A stretch of 64,000 nucleotides of DNA. Source: Euptelea pleiosperma. Lineage: Eukaryota; Streptophyta; Magnoliopsida; Ranunculales; Eupteleaceae. Below the pieces are notes generated by a model that was given only the letters and a program-made list of their open reading frames with translations, searched no databases and had not been told where the DNA came from. A program made the position numbers and the translations under genes. The DNA lies in contig CM068546.1 in assembly GCA_035048495.1 (NCBI GenBank), positions 14,824,435 through 14,888,434 of the forward strand, written 5' to 3'. Each line of letters begins with the position of its first letter. The first letter of the stretch is position 1. Below are positions 54,984-64,000 of the stretch, piece after piece.

Positions 54984-55512
54984 ATGGTAGATGAACGACC
55001 TTTGTATGAGACCTACTACAGTTTCTATGAGGATCTAGGTGATCACTCTCAACAATGGTATGACAATTCTGCATATCATCATGACACCCCAATCTTGCAC
55101 ATTTCTACGGGGTATGACAATCACCGAGATCTAGAGTACAAATCTGTACTCCAAGAGCTTAAAATCTCAGTTTCTGCTCTTCCTGTCACGGTCCAGCAAC
55201 CTGTACACAATTTCCAGTCTGTAGGATATTACCCTCCTATCCAGCAAGATGTTTGTACCTTTCTATCTCCAATGCAGACCTCCTATGAAAACACTCACTA
55301 TCCGGACATTAGGAGTCACCCTAACTTTGGTTGGGAACCGTCTCCTCTCCCGCAGCAACTACCACAGGATAATTATCCTTCTGAGTTTCATCAACCCAAT
55401 GTAGAGTATGATTGCCAATACTCACAATCGTAGTACTAGCCATATCCACAGACTGAATATTTTGGTCAACAATGGACACCTCATGATTTTCAGAGTCAGC
55501 ATCTAATCCCAG
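54984..55512 (+). pseudogene. C: gag-linker ORF, part 1 (broken)
   Basis: The ATG at 54984 opens a frame starting MVDERPLYETYYSF, homologous to the B protein from its first residue. It is open for about 149 codons. TAG codons follow at 55431-55433 and 55437-55439, after which homology continues in the same frame to the S insertion. At the first TAG B has CAG. The capsid domain and zinc knuckle are missing exactly as in B, so the truncated gene structure predates both insertions. Confidence 0.82.
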
Positions 55513-55517
55513 ATCCC
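55513..55517. other. Target-site duplication of S (ATCCC, left copy)
   Basis: The right copy (57156-57160) reads ACCCC, one mismatch. Joining 55517 to 57161 keeps the gag-linker frame. Confidence 0.75.
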
Positions 55518-55862
55518 TGTAAGGAACATTTTCATATTCAATTTGACAAAGATTCCGATTGACATAAAAATATTCTTGTAACCTTTCCTAGGAGCACTAG
55601 TGTAGTGTGAAGATGTCGTGGTACACATACTTCGCCAACTACGTGAAGACTAAAAGGCAAAGACAACAAGAATCAGACGGTTGACGATAGGAGTCATCTG
55701 AGTAACTACCGATTTGTTAGTTAAAGATCGTGTACACTCGATTAGGAAGGTAAGTGACTTAGTGGCCATATGAGTTGATTAAAATGAATAAAATATAATG
55801 GTCAAACTTAGTCATTGGACATACCCGAGTCTAAGTCAATTATATTGACTAATGGGATAGTT

Positions 55863-56221
55863 CAATCGATTGGACATATATTCCCAATCGATTGGACATA
55901 GCCCAATCAATTGGAGACACTGTGTAATCGATTGGAGACTACGAGGCAGAAACTTATTTGAGCACAATCGATTGGAGACTCTGTAGAATCGATTGGATCC
56001 TTCGGGACAGGAATCTATCTGAATACAATCAATTGGAGACTCTGTGAAATTGATTGGTGTCTTCGGGATAGAAAGTTTTATTAGTCAAATCGATTGGAGA
56101 ACCCTGTGCAATCGATTAGTGCCTTCGGAACAAAAATCTTATTGAGTCCAATTGATTGGACACTTATCCCCAATCGATTGGACATAGCCCAATCGATTGG
56201 ACCAAGTATACAATCGATTGG
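55863..56221. repeat. Array of 14 CAATCGATTGG-like palindromes
   Basis: Copies start at 55863, 55885, 55904, 55925, 55965, 55986, 56026, 56047, 56087, 56109, 56149, 56171, 56190 and 56211. Spacings are 22,19,21,40,21,40,21,40,22,40,22,19,21. The best copies are the 12-bp palindrome CCAATCGATTGG. The centre of the array is a 61-bp unit holding two palindromes. It lies about 100 bp upstream of the TATA box. Confidence 0.9.
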
Positions 56222-56305
56222 ACCTTGAGCAGAATTAGTTTTTCTCATATTCAAAATTCTTGGTTCCATCATCCCACGTTCCACACGACTCAGGGTCTTG
56301 AAATT

Positions 56306-56315
56306 CTATAAATAG
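56306..56315 (+). promoter_or_regulatory. TATA box of S
   Basis: CTATAAATAG is followed by an ACACACAGAGACACAGAG stretch (56340-56357), a plausible transcript start region. Confidence 0.7.
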
Positions 56316-57160
56316 AACCCTTCTATGCATTCTCTAAACACACACAGAGACACAGAGTGACTCAATCTTCAAAAGAGAGAAGTAAATATTATATTCATTA
56401 GAGTGTCCATTTGAAGAGCAAGAAGCTTATTTTCCATTCACATCTTGTGAGCTTATTCTCTTCTTGATCAAAGCCAAGAGTTTGATCGTTTCCTCAGCTT
56501 AGGTTTTCCACTTCTATATTCAACCTAGTAGCTTGAGTGTACCAGTGTGACTCAACACCATTTGAGCAACTTAGGGTTCAGGGTGTACTGAATCCTTCAC
56601 CTTCTGCAAAGGTGGGAGTTTTGAGAATTAAGATCGGAGGAGCCGATCGACGGTAGGTTTGGGGTGTACCAAACTGAACAAGCAGATAAGGCTTCTTGGC
56701 TGGAAGGGCGCGCGTGGATTCGTAGCGTTGATTCAGAGGACGTGGACGCATCGGCAGTAGGCCTTGGCTAAGGTTGGAAGCTGTATTTGCAACGGTGCTG
56801 CGTAGGTAACCTTTGTTTCGTTTAACTTTCAATTAGTGATACTTTCCATCTGGACATGGTCCCGTGGTTTTTCTTTGGCTAAGGTTTCCACGTAAAAATC
56901 TCTTGTCTTGTGTGGTTGTTTGTTTGTATTCCGCAATCTATCTTGATTAGATCAAACGACAAAAAGACAATATACCATGGAGGTATATTTGATTTGAGTC
57001 GGTTGTGATAATCTTTTATCAAACAACTAAGGCATGCGATTTTATTCCCTTACCATCGTCCAGTAAAACTGTGTAGGTATAATTAATTTTAAATACCTAA
57101 TTAACCCCCCCTTCTAGGTATATTGAGTTAAAGAGAACGGACCAGTGAAATTTCAACCCC

Positions 57161-57530
57161 AACATGCCTTTCAACTTCTATACTCAGTCGGACTACAATC
57201 AAGAGTTGGTACCTCAGCTTCCCTTAGCTGAACTGCCTCTGTTGGCTACTAAACCCAGTTTAGAGGACATTCTCTTTTAGTACATTGCCTAGCAACAACA
57301 GTATTTGCAAGGCCTAGAGCACCAACAACATCACTCCATGGAGAGCTTAGATCACCCAGTGGGTCCGTTAGAATCTAAGAGAGAGGAAGTCAATTTCCCT
57401 AGTCAACCTATAGCCTACCCTGAGGACAATGAAATGGCCACTGTCTATGAGGAGGAGTCGCTACCCATGCACCAGAACTGGAATTTTAAAGAGGAAATAG
57501 AAGTTGTTACCACCCTTGGATCAAGTCAGA
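57161..57530 (+). pseudogene. C: gag-linker ORF, part 2 (broken)
   Basis: Continues the C frame after S, aligned with B residues from NFHTQSDYN through EIEVVTT. TAG codons at 57278-57280 and 57290-57292 stand where B has CAG. The segment ends at the TCAGA target site of D (57526-57530). Confidence 0.82.
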
Positions 57531-60252
57531 TGAAAGTAGGGTTTTTTCCGATCGTTGGACGGGAACTCGTATTTCAACAATATTTCTTTTTATCCGATTC
57601 GCTTTTAATCCATCAAAATCTACAATTCATGTATAGTAGCGTGTGTCAGATGTCGATCCACACTCGGGGTTAGGTTGGTGCAAATGAGAACTAGCATACT
57701 GCGGGAATGTTGAGAATGGTGGATCGAGCTGATTTTAAACCATGCTTGATGATTTTTAGAGAAAGAAAACTATGAAAATTCTTACATTAAAGAAGGACAA
57801 AACATACATATATATATATATATATATTTTTATTCATGAATCCAAACATCATTCTGCAATTAAACTCATAAAATGAAGAAGTAAAAACTTAGAGAGGTTT
57901 CAAGAAACTAAACAAAACTAGAGAGAGAAATTACTTCTAGAGAGATGAAGGAGGAGAGAGAATTAGAACCTAGATAAAGAAAAGTAGAGAGAGAAACAGA
58001 GTTTCTAAAGAGGGAATCTTACCATTTGAAGGGGATAAACCCAACTGGAGTAGCAGGGCCTGCTAGTCGTTGAAGATTGGAGGGGGCAGCACGTGATTGG
58101 AGGGTGTTCTTGGGAGGAAGATGACGACCCGAACCAAAGGTTGGTGGAGTTATTGGTGCAAAGGAGGAAGAAGGCAGTAGCTTGCTGGAGGAACACCTTC
58201 AAGACAGTTGCAGGTGGTGAATGGAGGCGCACGATCAGTAGGTTGCACTGAAGAAGAAGACAAAGAATTATGGTGGTATATTGGAGATTGCACACCGCCA
58301 GCAAGCTTGCTGGCTGCTATTGAAGAGGACGACCATGATTGGTAGAGGTGCTGGCCGTTAATGGAGAGGTTGTAGGCGGACCTACAACTCAAGAGTTGCA
58401 GGTCGTGGTGGCAACAAGGAGGAGGGGCGCACCAGGTTTGCACCCCTTCCTCTATCTTCTTTATCTTCTTTTTTTTTTTGGTTTGCTTGGTGAAGAACAG
58501 CAGAGGAGAGGACGGTGGAGAGTGAAGAAGGAGGGGGCGGCTTAGGAGGAGAGGGAAGTGATTGTAACGGCCTGCAGCTCCTTGTTGCAGGTCGGTTTCA
58601 ACAAGAGGTCTTCTTGCTGGTTCGCCTAGCAAAAAGGGTGATTGATGAGGGCGATTTTGTGAGGACGGTAGTGGTGTGGCTGACGGCTGAAGATGGAGGC
58701 TATAATGGTGGTGCTGTTGTGGAATATGGGAGGCAGTGAATGATGGTTAGATGCAGACCGTGATATAGGCAGCAGCAAGGCAAGAGGGTATGGCATGGAT
58801 GTAGATAACCAAGTGGTAATGGAGGATAGTGATGGTGGCGCACTGTGGAGAGGAGGGCGGTCATGGTGCAGCAGCAAGGAGGGAGGCGTCCATGGAGGGA
58901 GGTACGACCTCCATCTTCCTTCTCCTCTTCCTCCCTCTTTTTATTTTCGAAGAGAGAAGAGGGTTAGAAATGTGGAGAAGAGAGGGAGACGTGGGGAGTA
59001 GGAGAGAGGGGAGCAAGTGAGAATAGAATGAGGAAAAGAAGATCCCCTTTTTCTTCTCTTCTTTTTCTATTTATAAGGGTGTTGTTTAGGGTTTTGGAAA
59101 AAAGGTTGACTGTGGGAACATGTGAGAGAACTCTTCTCTCTATCAGCTTGTGGAACCCACCTTTAGCAACTTAGCAAGTAGCTGCCGCCTCTAGCACATG
59201 GACTTGCTGCCGTTACATATGGACCCCACCTTATTGTTGCTCCAGTCTTTGGCCCACTATCTTGCTAGCCCATTAATTTTGTTGTCCACTCTTTGGCCCA
59301 CCATTCGGCCACCTTACTCAAGCCCAAACAACTTCATTTTACACCGTTTGATCTTTGTGGTCCAGCAACCACTTCACTTGAATCAGCCACCAACATGTCT
59401 TGAATGCTTTACAAATACTGGCATCCACCCTTTTGGAAACATGCCAAAAATGTCATCTTCGGGTGCATGTTTTAGTTACGAAACCCACGTGGCCCACATG
59501 TGTCCATACACTGGTCCAATGCCTTGGCCCACCACTCAGGATGGTCCATTAATACTTTTTGGCTTGACTATCATTATGGGTCCATATCGTCTTTGGCATT
59601 ATTTGATGATCCATTTTCAATTCCATTCGACTATCTGCATTTGGCCCACTAGCTTGGCAATGGGCTCTTATACATGGGCATTGATCTTGAGTCTCTGGAA
59701 CTTGCATTTCGACACTCTTTTGTATGCCCCGGGTTTGATCACCTCTTTGCTGTTCTTTTTATGTCCTTGCTTATATTTTGGTCTATGTTGGTCTATCTCC
59801 ATTGAATATCTGCCCTTGTGGTTCTTTGACTTGCCTCATTAGCCCACCTGTCTTCAGATTTCTCAAATCGGGGCTTGCCACTAGGTCCACTAGTCTTCCA
59901 CTTGACCATTCTTCAAATTCGCCAACTCTACTATCTTGGTTCACATTTTTATCTTGCATGGTTCACTGATCTTTGATCGTGATTTTTGTGGTTGAGCGGC
60001 CTGCCAGTCTGATTTGGTCTCCTGCAATAACGAGAAGCGCGTGATGAGCCTTAATCAGAACGGATTTATATCTAAACTTTCAGAAATGTGTTTAATGCAT
60101 GCAAATATACCATTTCGTCAAGAAAAGTATGCTTTACGCAATAGAAGAGACTCTTATGTAGAAAAGTGGATAAATAGAGCAATTTTACGTAGGAGAGTGC
60201 GATAACGCTAAGAGGATAATTACTTAAAATAAGTACTTTTGAACTAATATCA
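57531..60252 (-). mobile_element. D: solo LTR, Athila-like, reverse orientation
   Basis: 2722 bp, left end TGAAAGTAGG, right end AATATCA, with an exact TCAGA duplication (57526-57530 and 60253-60257). It carries an AT microsatellite (57800-57825) and hairpins at 58379-58400 and 58571-58590. A TATA box on the minus strand stands at 59068-59079 and many TGGCCCA/GGCCCAC motifs at 59225-59660. It was inserted in the coding frame of C. The open stretch of 214 codons at 59198-59842 is promoter sequence, not a gene. Confidence 0.95.
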
Positions 60253-60257
60253 TCAGA

Positions 60258-60397
60258 TTATTCAGGAGCCAGTGTATCCCTATTCGGTGCCTTTAACAAC
60301 ACTAAATCCTAAACCTGCCTTAGAGCAACCTATTTCTCAGTCTACCTCTGCTGACCCTGATGTCGATCTTCGTGACACTGAGTTGTGTCTCGATCGT
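60258..60397 (+). pseudogene. C: gag-linker ORF, part 3
   Basis: After D the frame resumes (IIQEPVYPYSVPL) and follows B to DTELCLDR. It stops at the LTR of E. This equals the start of the first degenerate protease-tail copy in B. No stop codon lies in this part. Confidence 0.8.
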
Positions 60398-61472
60398 TGG
60401 TATTCGCTCAAAAGTGCTTATTTTAAGCCATTATCCTTATAGCGATGTCGCATTCTCCTACATAAAACTTGTCTTATCATCGACTTTTCCACATAAGAGT
60501 TTCTTCCATTGTGTAGAACGTATTCTTTAGACGAAAATTGACTATTTGCATGAAATATATGTATTTCGGATAGTCCAGTATCAAGCCGTTTTAGTTGAAT
60601 CTCATTACGCGCTTTTTCACTTGCAGGAGACCCTATCGGGCGATTCTCGAGGACTGGCGGGCCCACGATCAACCTCAGAAGACTTCTATCAAAGCTTAAA
60701 GAGCCAACAGGCTAGGATAAAAAGATAGAAGACATGTACGGGCAAAGCTAGAGGATCGTAGAGCCGGAACAAGGACTAAGAGAGAGAAGAATAGCTGGAG
60801 ACCAAGACAAGGACTTAGGTGTTAAAGGCCACACCAATTGACATCAAAGGATAAGTTTGACTTATTGGTGGAGCCGACGAGAGAGAATAAAGAAGACCAG
60901 GGTTAAAAACCCTCCAATACTTTTATTTTTGTATTTTTCTCTCACCTCTTTCCTATTTCTCTCTCTATCTATCTATCTTGGCCCATGAACTAAGCCCATG
61001 ACCTAAGCCCATGCCCATACCCATGACCGATGCCCATGACCCATGACCATGCCCATGACCCATGACCCATGCTCATGCCCATTTGCAACAACAAGAGAGA
61101 ACTGGTCTCACTTGACTGATTCTTTTCTCCCCCATCTCTCTCTTTCCTAATCACTCTCTCTCATCTAACTAACCCATTCCCAACCGTTGGATCAAGAGAG
61201 ATCCAACAGTCATCAGTTTTACAATAAGTAAAAAAAAAAAAAATCTATAAGAGATTTACGATCTCTCCTTCCTGGGTTGGTTCTCTCCCCCCTCTCATAA
61301 CCTACAATCCTCTAGGATCCCTCTCCCCTTCTTCTTTAAACTTCTCTATATCTCTTATTTTCTTGTTTTGATTCTCTTCTAAAAACCATCAAGAACACGG
61401 CTGTGCAAACCTCTTCTCCATTGGTAATCACCAAGGTAAATCTCCATTTTCTATCTTCTCTTTCATTTTCTC
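60398..61472 (+). mobile_element. E: Athila-like LTR, subfamily of I, 5' part
   Basis: Begins TGGTATTCGCTC (one change from TGATATTCGCTC) with no polypurine tract before it, so it is a separate insertion in C rather than the 3' LTR of C. The first ~150 bases match I most closely. A CCGTTGGATC motif lies near 61186. It is interrupted by F2. Whether it is a solo LTR or a full element cannot be decided in this window. ATCGT (60393-60397) should be its target site. Confidence 0.78.
60978..61088 (+). repeat. CCCATGACC minisatellite in LTR E
   Basis: About twelve degenerate units of CCCATGACC/AGCCCATG. It overlaps the region where other LTRs of the family hold their TGGGCC/T motifs. Confidence 0.85.
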
Positions 61473-64000
61473 TATCACGCCCCGAATCCGGATACCCAGA
61501 TACGACCTAAAAATTCATGGATCGACCTGTACCCGAACCCAGAGGTGATCCATGAATATCCCCCAGTGGTCTAATTATGTCATCAATTAAACTACTAAGG
61601 TTCATTCGAAAACCCACTAAAAAAAAACAAGTCTAGATGTAGAAAACAAATAATTCATAATTCAAATAATTCAATCAATCAACTAAATGTAGAGAGAAGG
61701 AGGTGAGAACATGCTCTCAATCAAAGGACTACATGTCCGTGAAAATAAATAAGTAATGTTTTAAAACAATCAAAATACAGCTTTCTAAAGTATGAGATCG
61801 ACTCCCAAATCCTCGTCGATCTCCTCGAGTACACTGGAGTCTTCCGTCTCAAAATCATCTCACGTATCCGACTTCTCAAAATCTGAAAATGGTATTGGTG
61901 TAGCACCGTGAGCCGATGCCCAGTAATACAACAGTGTGCATAGTATGATATCATACTATACAAGTTTTTTAATCAAGGTATGCATCTCAATCGTATAATA
62001 AGGATGACATGAATATGACGGTGAATGCAAGTGAGTACGGGATGTAAATGCAACTAGTACCCATAACCACATAGGGTCTCTATCTCCTTCCCGCACTAGG
62101 AGTGGTCTCATCGACCCATCTGCAGGATATAATAACGTCTGAGGCATTTCACCCTAGGGTACCGAACCCTGATTAATTGATAAAACCAATATAAACGTAT
62201 ATAATATACTTCAACCCCGTTCCCTTATGCACCCCTTATATGAAATGATGTGATGATCATGGTATGACAACAAGATGGTACTAGGGTTACATGGCATAAG
62301 CACACATGTATTTAACATTTAAATAAGAATATAAAATGAACACATGATCATCAATAATAATAATATGGGAACGAACAGGGTTAAACAACATGAATAACAT
62401 GTAAACGATCACCAAAGATCACGATCAATATCGATGAATAATATAAGTGAAAATCGCAAAAGAATTCAATACTCCATGGCCGAACCCTATGAGGGATCCA
62501 TGACACAAGGTCGAACCCTAAAAAGGGATCCAAGACACTTGGTCGAACCCTATGAGGGATCCAAAACACATGGGTGGGATCCCCATGCATACAAGTATAG
62601 GTCAAACTATCTAGGGTTTAGTCAAACAACAAGGGCTAAACCCTTAATAGTTAATAAGTCATGACCGAACCACTAAGGGTTCCCAAAGCCATTAATCGTC
62701 CAAAATCCAAAAAAATAGGTAGTTCACAAAAAACATAGTTTTTTGTAAAAATCATAACTAAATAAATATAAATTAGAAAAAAATACAAACTTAATGGATT
62801 TAAAAACTAGATTCACAGAGATTTTTAGGAAAAATAAATAGAAAAACATTCAGATTCAAAATATAGGTCAAATAGAATCTGAAATTCTAGGTTTTACAGA
62901 AAAGTCCCGCACATTTGAAAAATCATAACTTAATCAATACAAATCAAAAAAATACAAACTTAAAGGTTCTAGAAACTAAATTGGTAGAGGTATCTATGAA
63001 AAATAATTAGAAAAATATTTAGGTTTAAAATATAGATCAAAATCCCAAGTGAAGTGGACCGTATAAAATCTAGAATTCTAGTTTTTTTCGTAAAGTCCAA
63101 TAACTTAGAAAAATCATAACTTAATCAATACAAATCAAAAAAATACAAACTCAAAGGTTCTAGAAACTAGATTAATAGAGTATGAAAAATAATTAGAAAA
63201 ATATTTAGATTAAAAACATAGATCGAAATCCCAACTGAAGTGGACCATGTAAAATCTGGAATTCTAGGTTTTTTGTTAAAGTCCAACAACTTAGAAAAAT
63301 CATAACTTAATCAATACAAATCAGAAAAATACAAACTAAACGGTTTTGGAAAATAGATTCATAGAGATACTTAGAAAAAGTAATTATAAAAATATTCAAA
63401 TCATAAAATATAACGAAAATGATAAAGAATATAGTCATCCGTTATAGGTACAAAATAGACCATGGCCAAACCCATCATTGTGGTCCAAAATAAAGATCAA
63501 CCCAATAAGAATAAAGTAAATATTGTTGAAATTAATTTATAATGAGTATCAACCATTACCTAATGAAAGAAAAATAAAATCTTGAAGAAAAATAAGTATA
63601 GGATGGATCAAACACACTTACCTTAAGGTTTTTTGAACTTTAATGAAAATCAAAACTTTCTTCAAATTCGAAAGTCGTCAAATCGTCCTCTCTTCGGGGT
63701 ATGTTCTTCCATTCAGAGTCCCCGTCAATTCTCCTTTTTTGCTCGAGTGCAATAGATGCCCGGATGAAGGTTTAATGGAGCTTTCTATATTCTTCAATGG
63801 AGTTGGGTTTGTGAAAACTTTTAAAGCTTTAGGGTTTTCATAATAGGTTTAGGGAATGATTATAATTTCTATTTTAGTGAAATTCGTAACTATCAAAGGA
63901 ATGACTTTTTCAACCCTTAAAAACTTATATTTTACACTACTAATGGGTTAGAAATGGGCCCAAGGCCCATATACATCAACTAGACTTCATTTAAGAATAT
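61473..64000 (-). mobile_element. F2: LTR of the G family, reverse orientation, runs off the window
   Basis: Starts TATCACGCCCCGAATCC (one change from the TGTCACGCCCCG of F1) and is collinear with F1 to the window end, which corresponds to about 8140 in F1. About 0.7 kb of LTR should follow. It contains one GGATCC-rich repeat (62434-62640) and four ~190-bp repeat units (62752-63420). It is more diverged from F1 and G than they are from each other by eye. Confidence 0.88.

Larger units (their letters stand above)
55518..57155 (+). mobile_element. S: solo LTR, probable Sirevirus-like (Ty1/copia) element
   Basis: 1638 bp, starting TGTAAGG and ending TTTCA. It has a near-exact 5-bp target duplication and lies precisely inside the gag-linker frame of C. 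A TATA box CTATAAATAG stands at 56306-56315. Near the right end, AACCCCCCCTTCTAGG (about 57102) resembles the pyrimidine-rich block found near LTR ends of many plant copia elements. A 14-copy palindrome array fills 55863-56221. No internal region is present. The lineage is inferred from LTR features only. Confidence 0.8.
24918..60397 (+). mobile_element. Element C: Athila-like non-autonomous element, 5' LTR and 5' internal part, heavily interrupted
   Basis: The LTR begins TGATATTCGC at 24918 and, after removing A, ends CCTACTTTCA at 53224 (2648 bp in total). It is followed by a primer site, a leader homologous to that of A, and a degenerate gag-linker ORF in three pieces (54984-55512, 57161-57530, 60258-60397). 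A, solo LTR S and solo LTR D interrupt it. The internal sequence stops at 60397 where LTR E begins. The 3' half and 3' LTR of C are not seen and should lie beyond the window. Confidence 0.88.

Noticed and set aside
59198..59842. 214-codon plus-strand frame
   Set aside because: Antisense to the U3 of solo LTR D. The open frame follows from repeated TTGGCCCAC motifs.
60398..61472. E as the 3' LTR of C
   Set aside because: No polypurine tract or 3' UTR precedes it, and its sequence groups with I rather than with the C 5' LTR. Kept as a separate insertion, moderate confidence.

Overview
The window looks like plant heterochromatin built almost entirely from LTR retrotransposons inserted into one another. 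I see no complete host gene, tRNA or rRNA gene, and no CRISPR array. The evidence for a flowering plant is: Ty3/gypsy polyprotein of Athila type, primer sites resembling plant tRNA-Asp and initiator tRNA-Met, a Sirevirus-like copia LTR and a Helitron-like 3' end. I cannot name the species. Element letters below (A to J, S) are labels for this report. Most boundaries were set by TG...CA ends plus 5-bp target-site duplications (TSDs) that I could read.

Layout, outermost to innermost. (1) 1-1037: 3' part of a probable Helitron, inserted in the LTR of H. (2) H (minus strand), an Athila-like non-autonomous relic: LTR 1038-3406 plus 13825-13950, 3' internal part 13951-16531. (3) G (plus), 3407-13819: a long-LTR element with an internal region of only 827 bp, inserted in the H LTR; its 5' LTR holds a solo LTR of the same family, F1 (minus), 5206-8831. 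(4) J, 16532-20967 plus 24568-24917: unassigned repetitive DNA with a three-part higher-order tandem repeat, interrupted by solo LTR I (minus), 20968-24562. (5) C (plus), from 24918: a non-autonomous Athila-like element whose 5' LTR (24918-26169 and 51829-53224) is split by A. (6) A (plus), 26170-51823: a near-complete autonomous element with gag, protease, RT, RNase H and integrase, 14.3 kb without its insert. (7) B (minus), 27393-38713: a very young non-autonomous element inserted in the 5' LTR of A. (8) The C internal region, 53225-60397, is cut by a Sirevirus-like solo LTR S (55518-57155) and solo LTR D (57531-60252). (9) E (plus LTR, 60398-61472) is cut by F2 (minus, 61473 to the window end), of the same family as G and F1.

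How the parts work together. A could in principle supply capsid, protease, RT and integrase, but this copy has an in-frame stop inside RT and a changed protease active-site glycine. H, C and B share LTR ends, primer site, polypurine tract, leader and 3' UTR with A but have lost capsid and pol. Instead they carry a Gln/Tyr/Pro-rich open frame derived from the gag linker. In B that frame (618 codons) is uninterrupted. This resembles a parasite-host pair of retrotransposons. LTR-LTR divergence agrees with nesting order: four substitutions seen for A, one substitution and one homopolymer change for B.

Main points for follow-up: the intact non-autonomous Gag-linker ORF with expanding C-terminal repeats; a hairpin with conserved arms and variable loops in every Athila-like LTR, with B inserted inside it; repeated self-insertion about 1.1-1.25 kb into LTRs; tandem G2/M-type (MSA-like) and TGGGCY motifs in U3; a symmetric 14-copy palindrome array in S; and stop codons that mostly trace to CAG to TAG changes.
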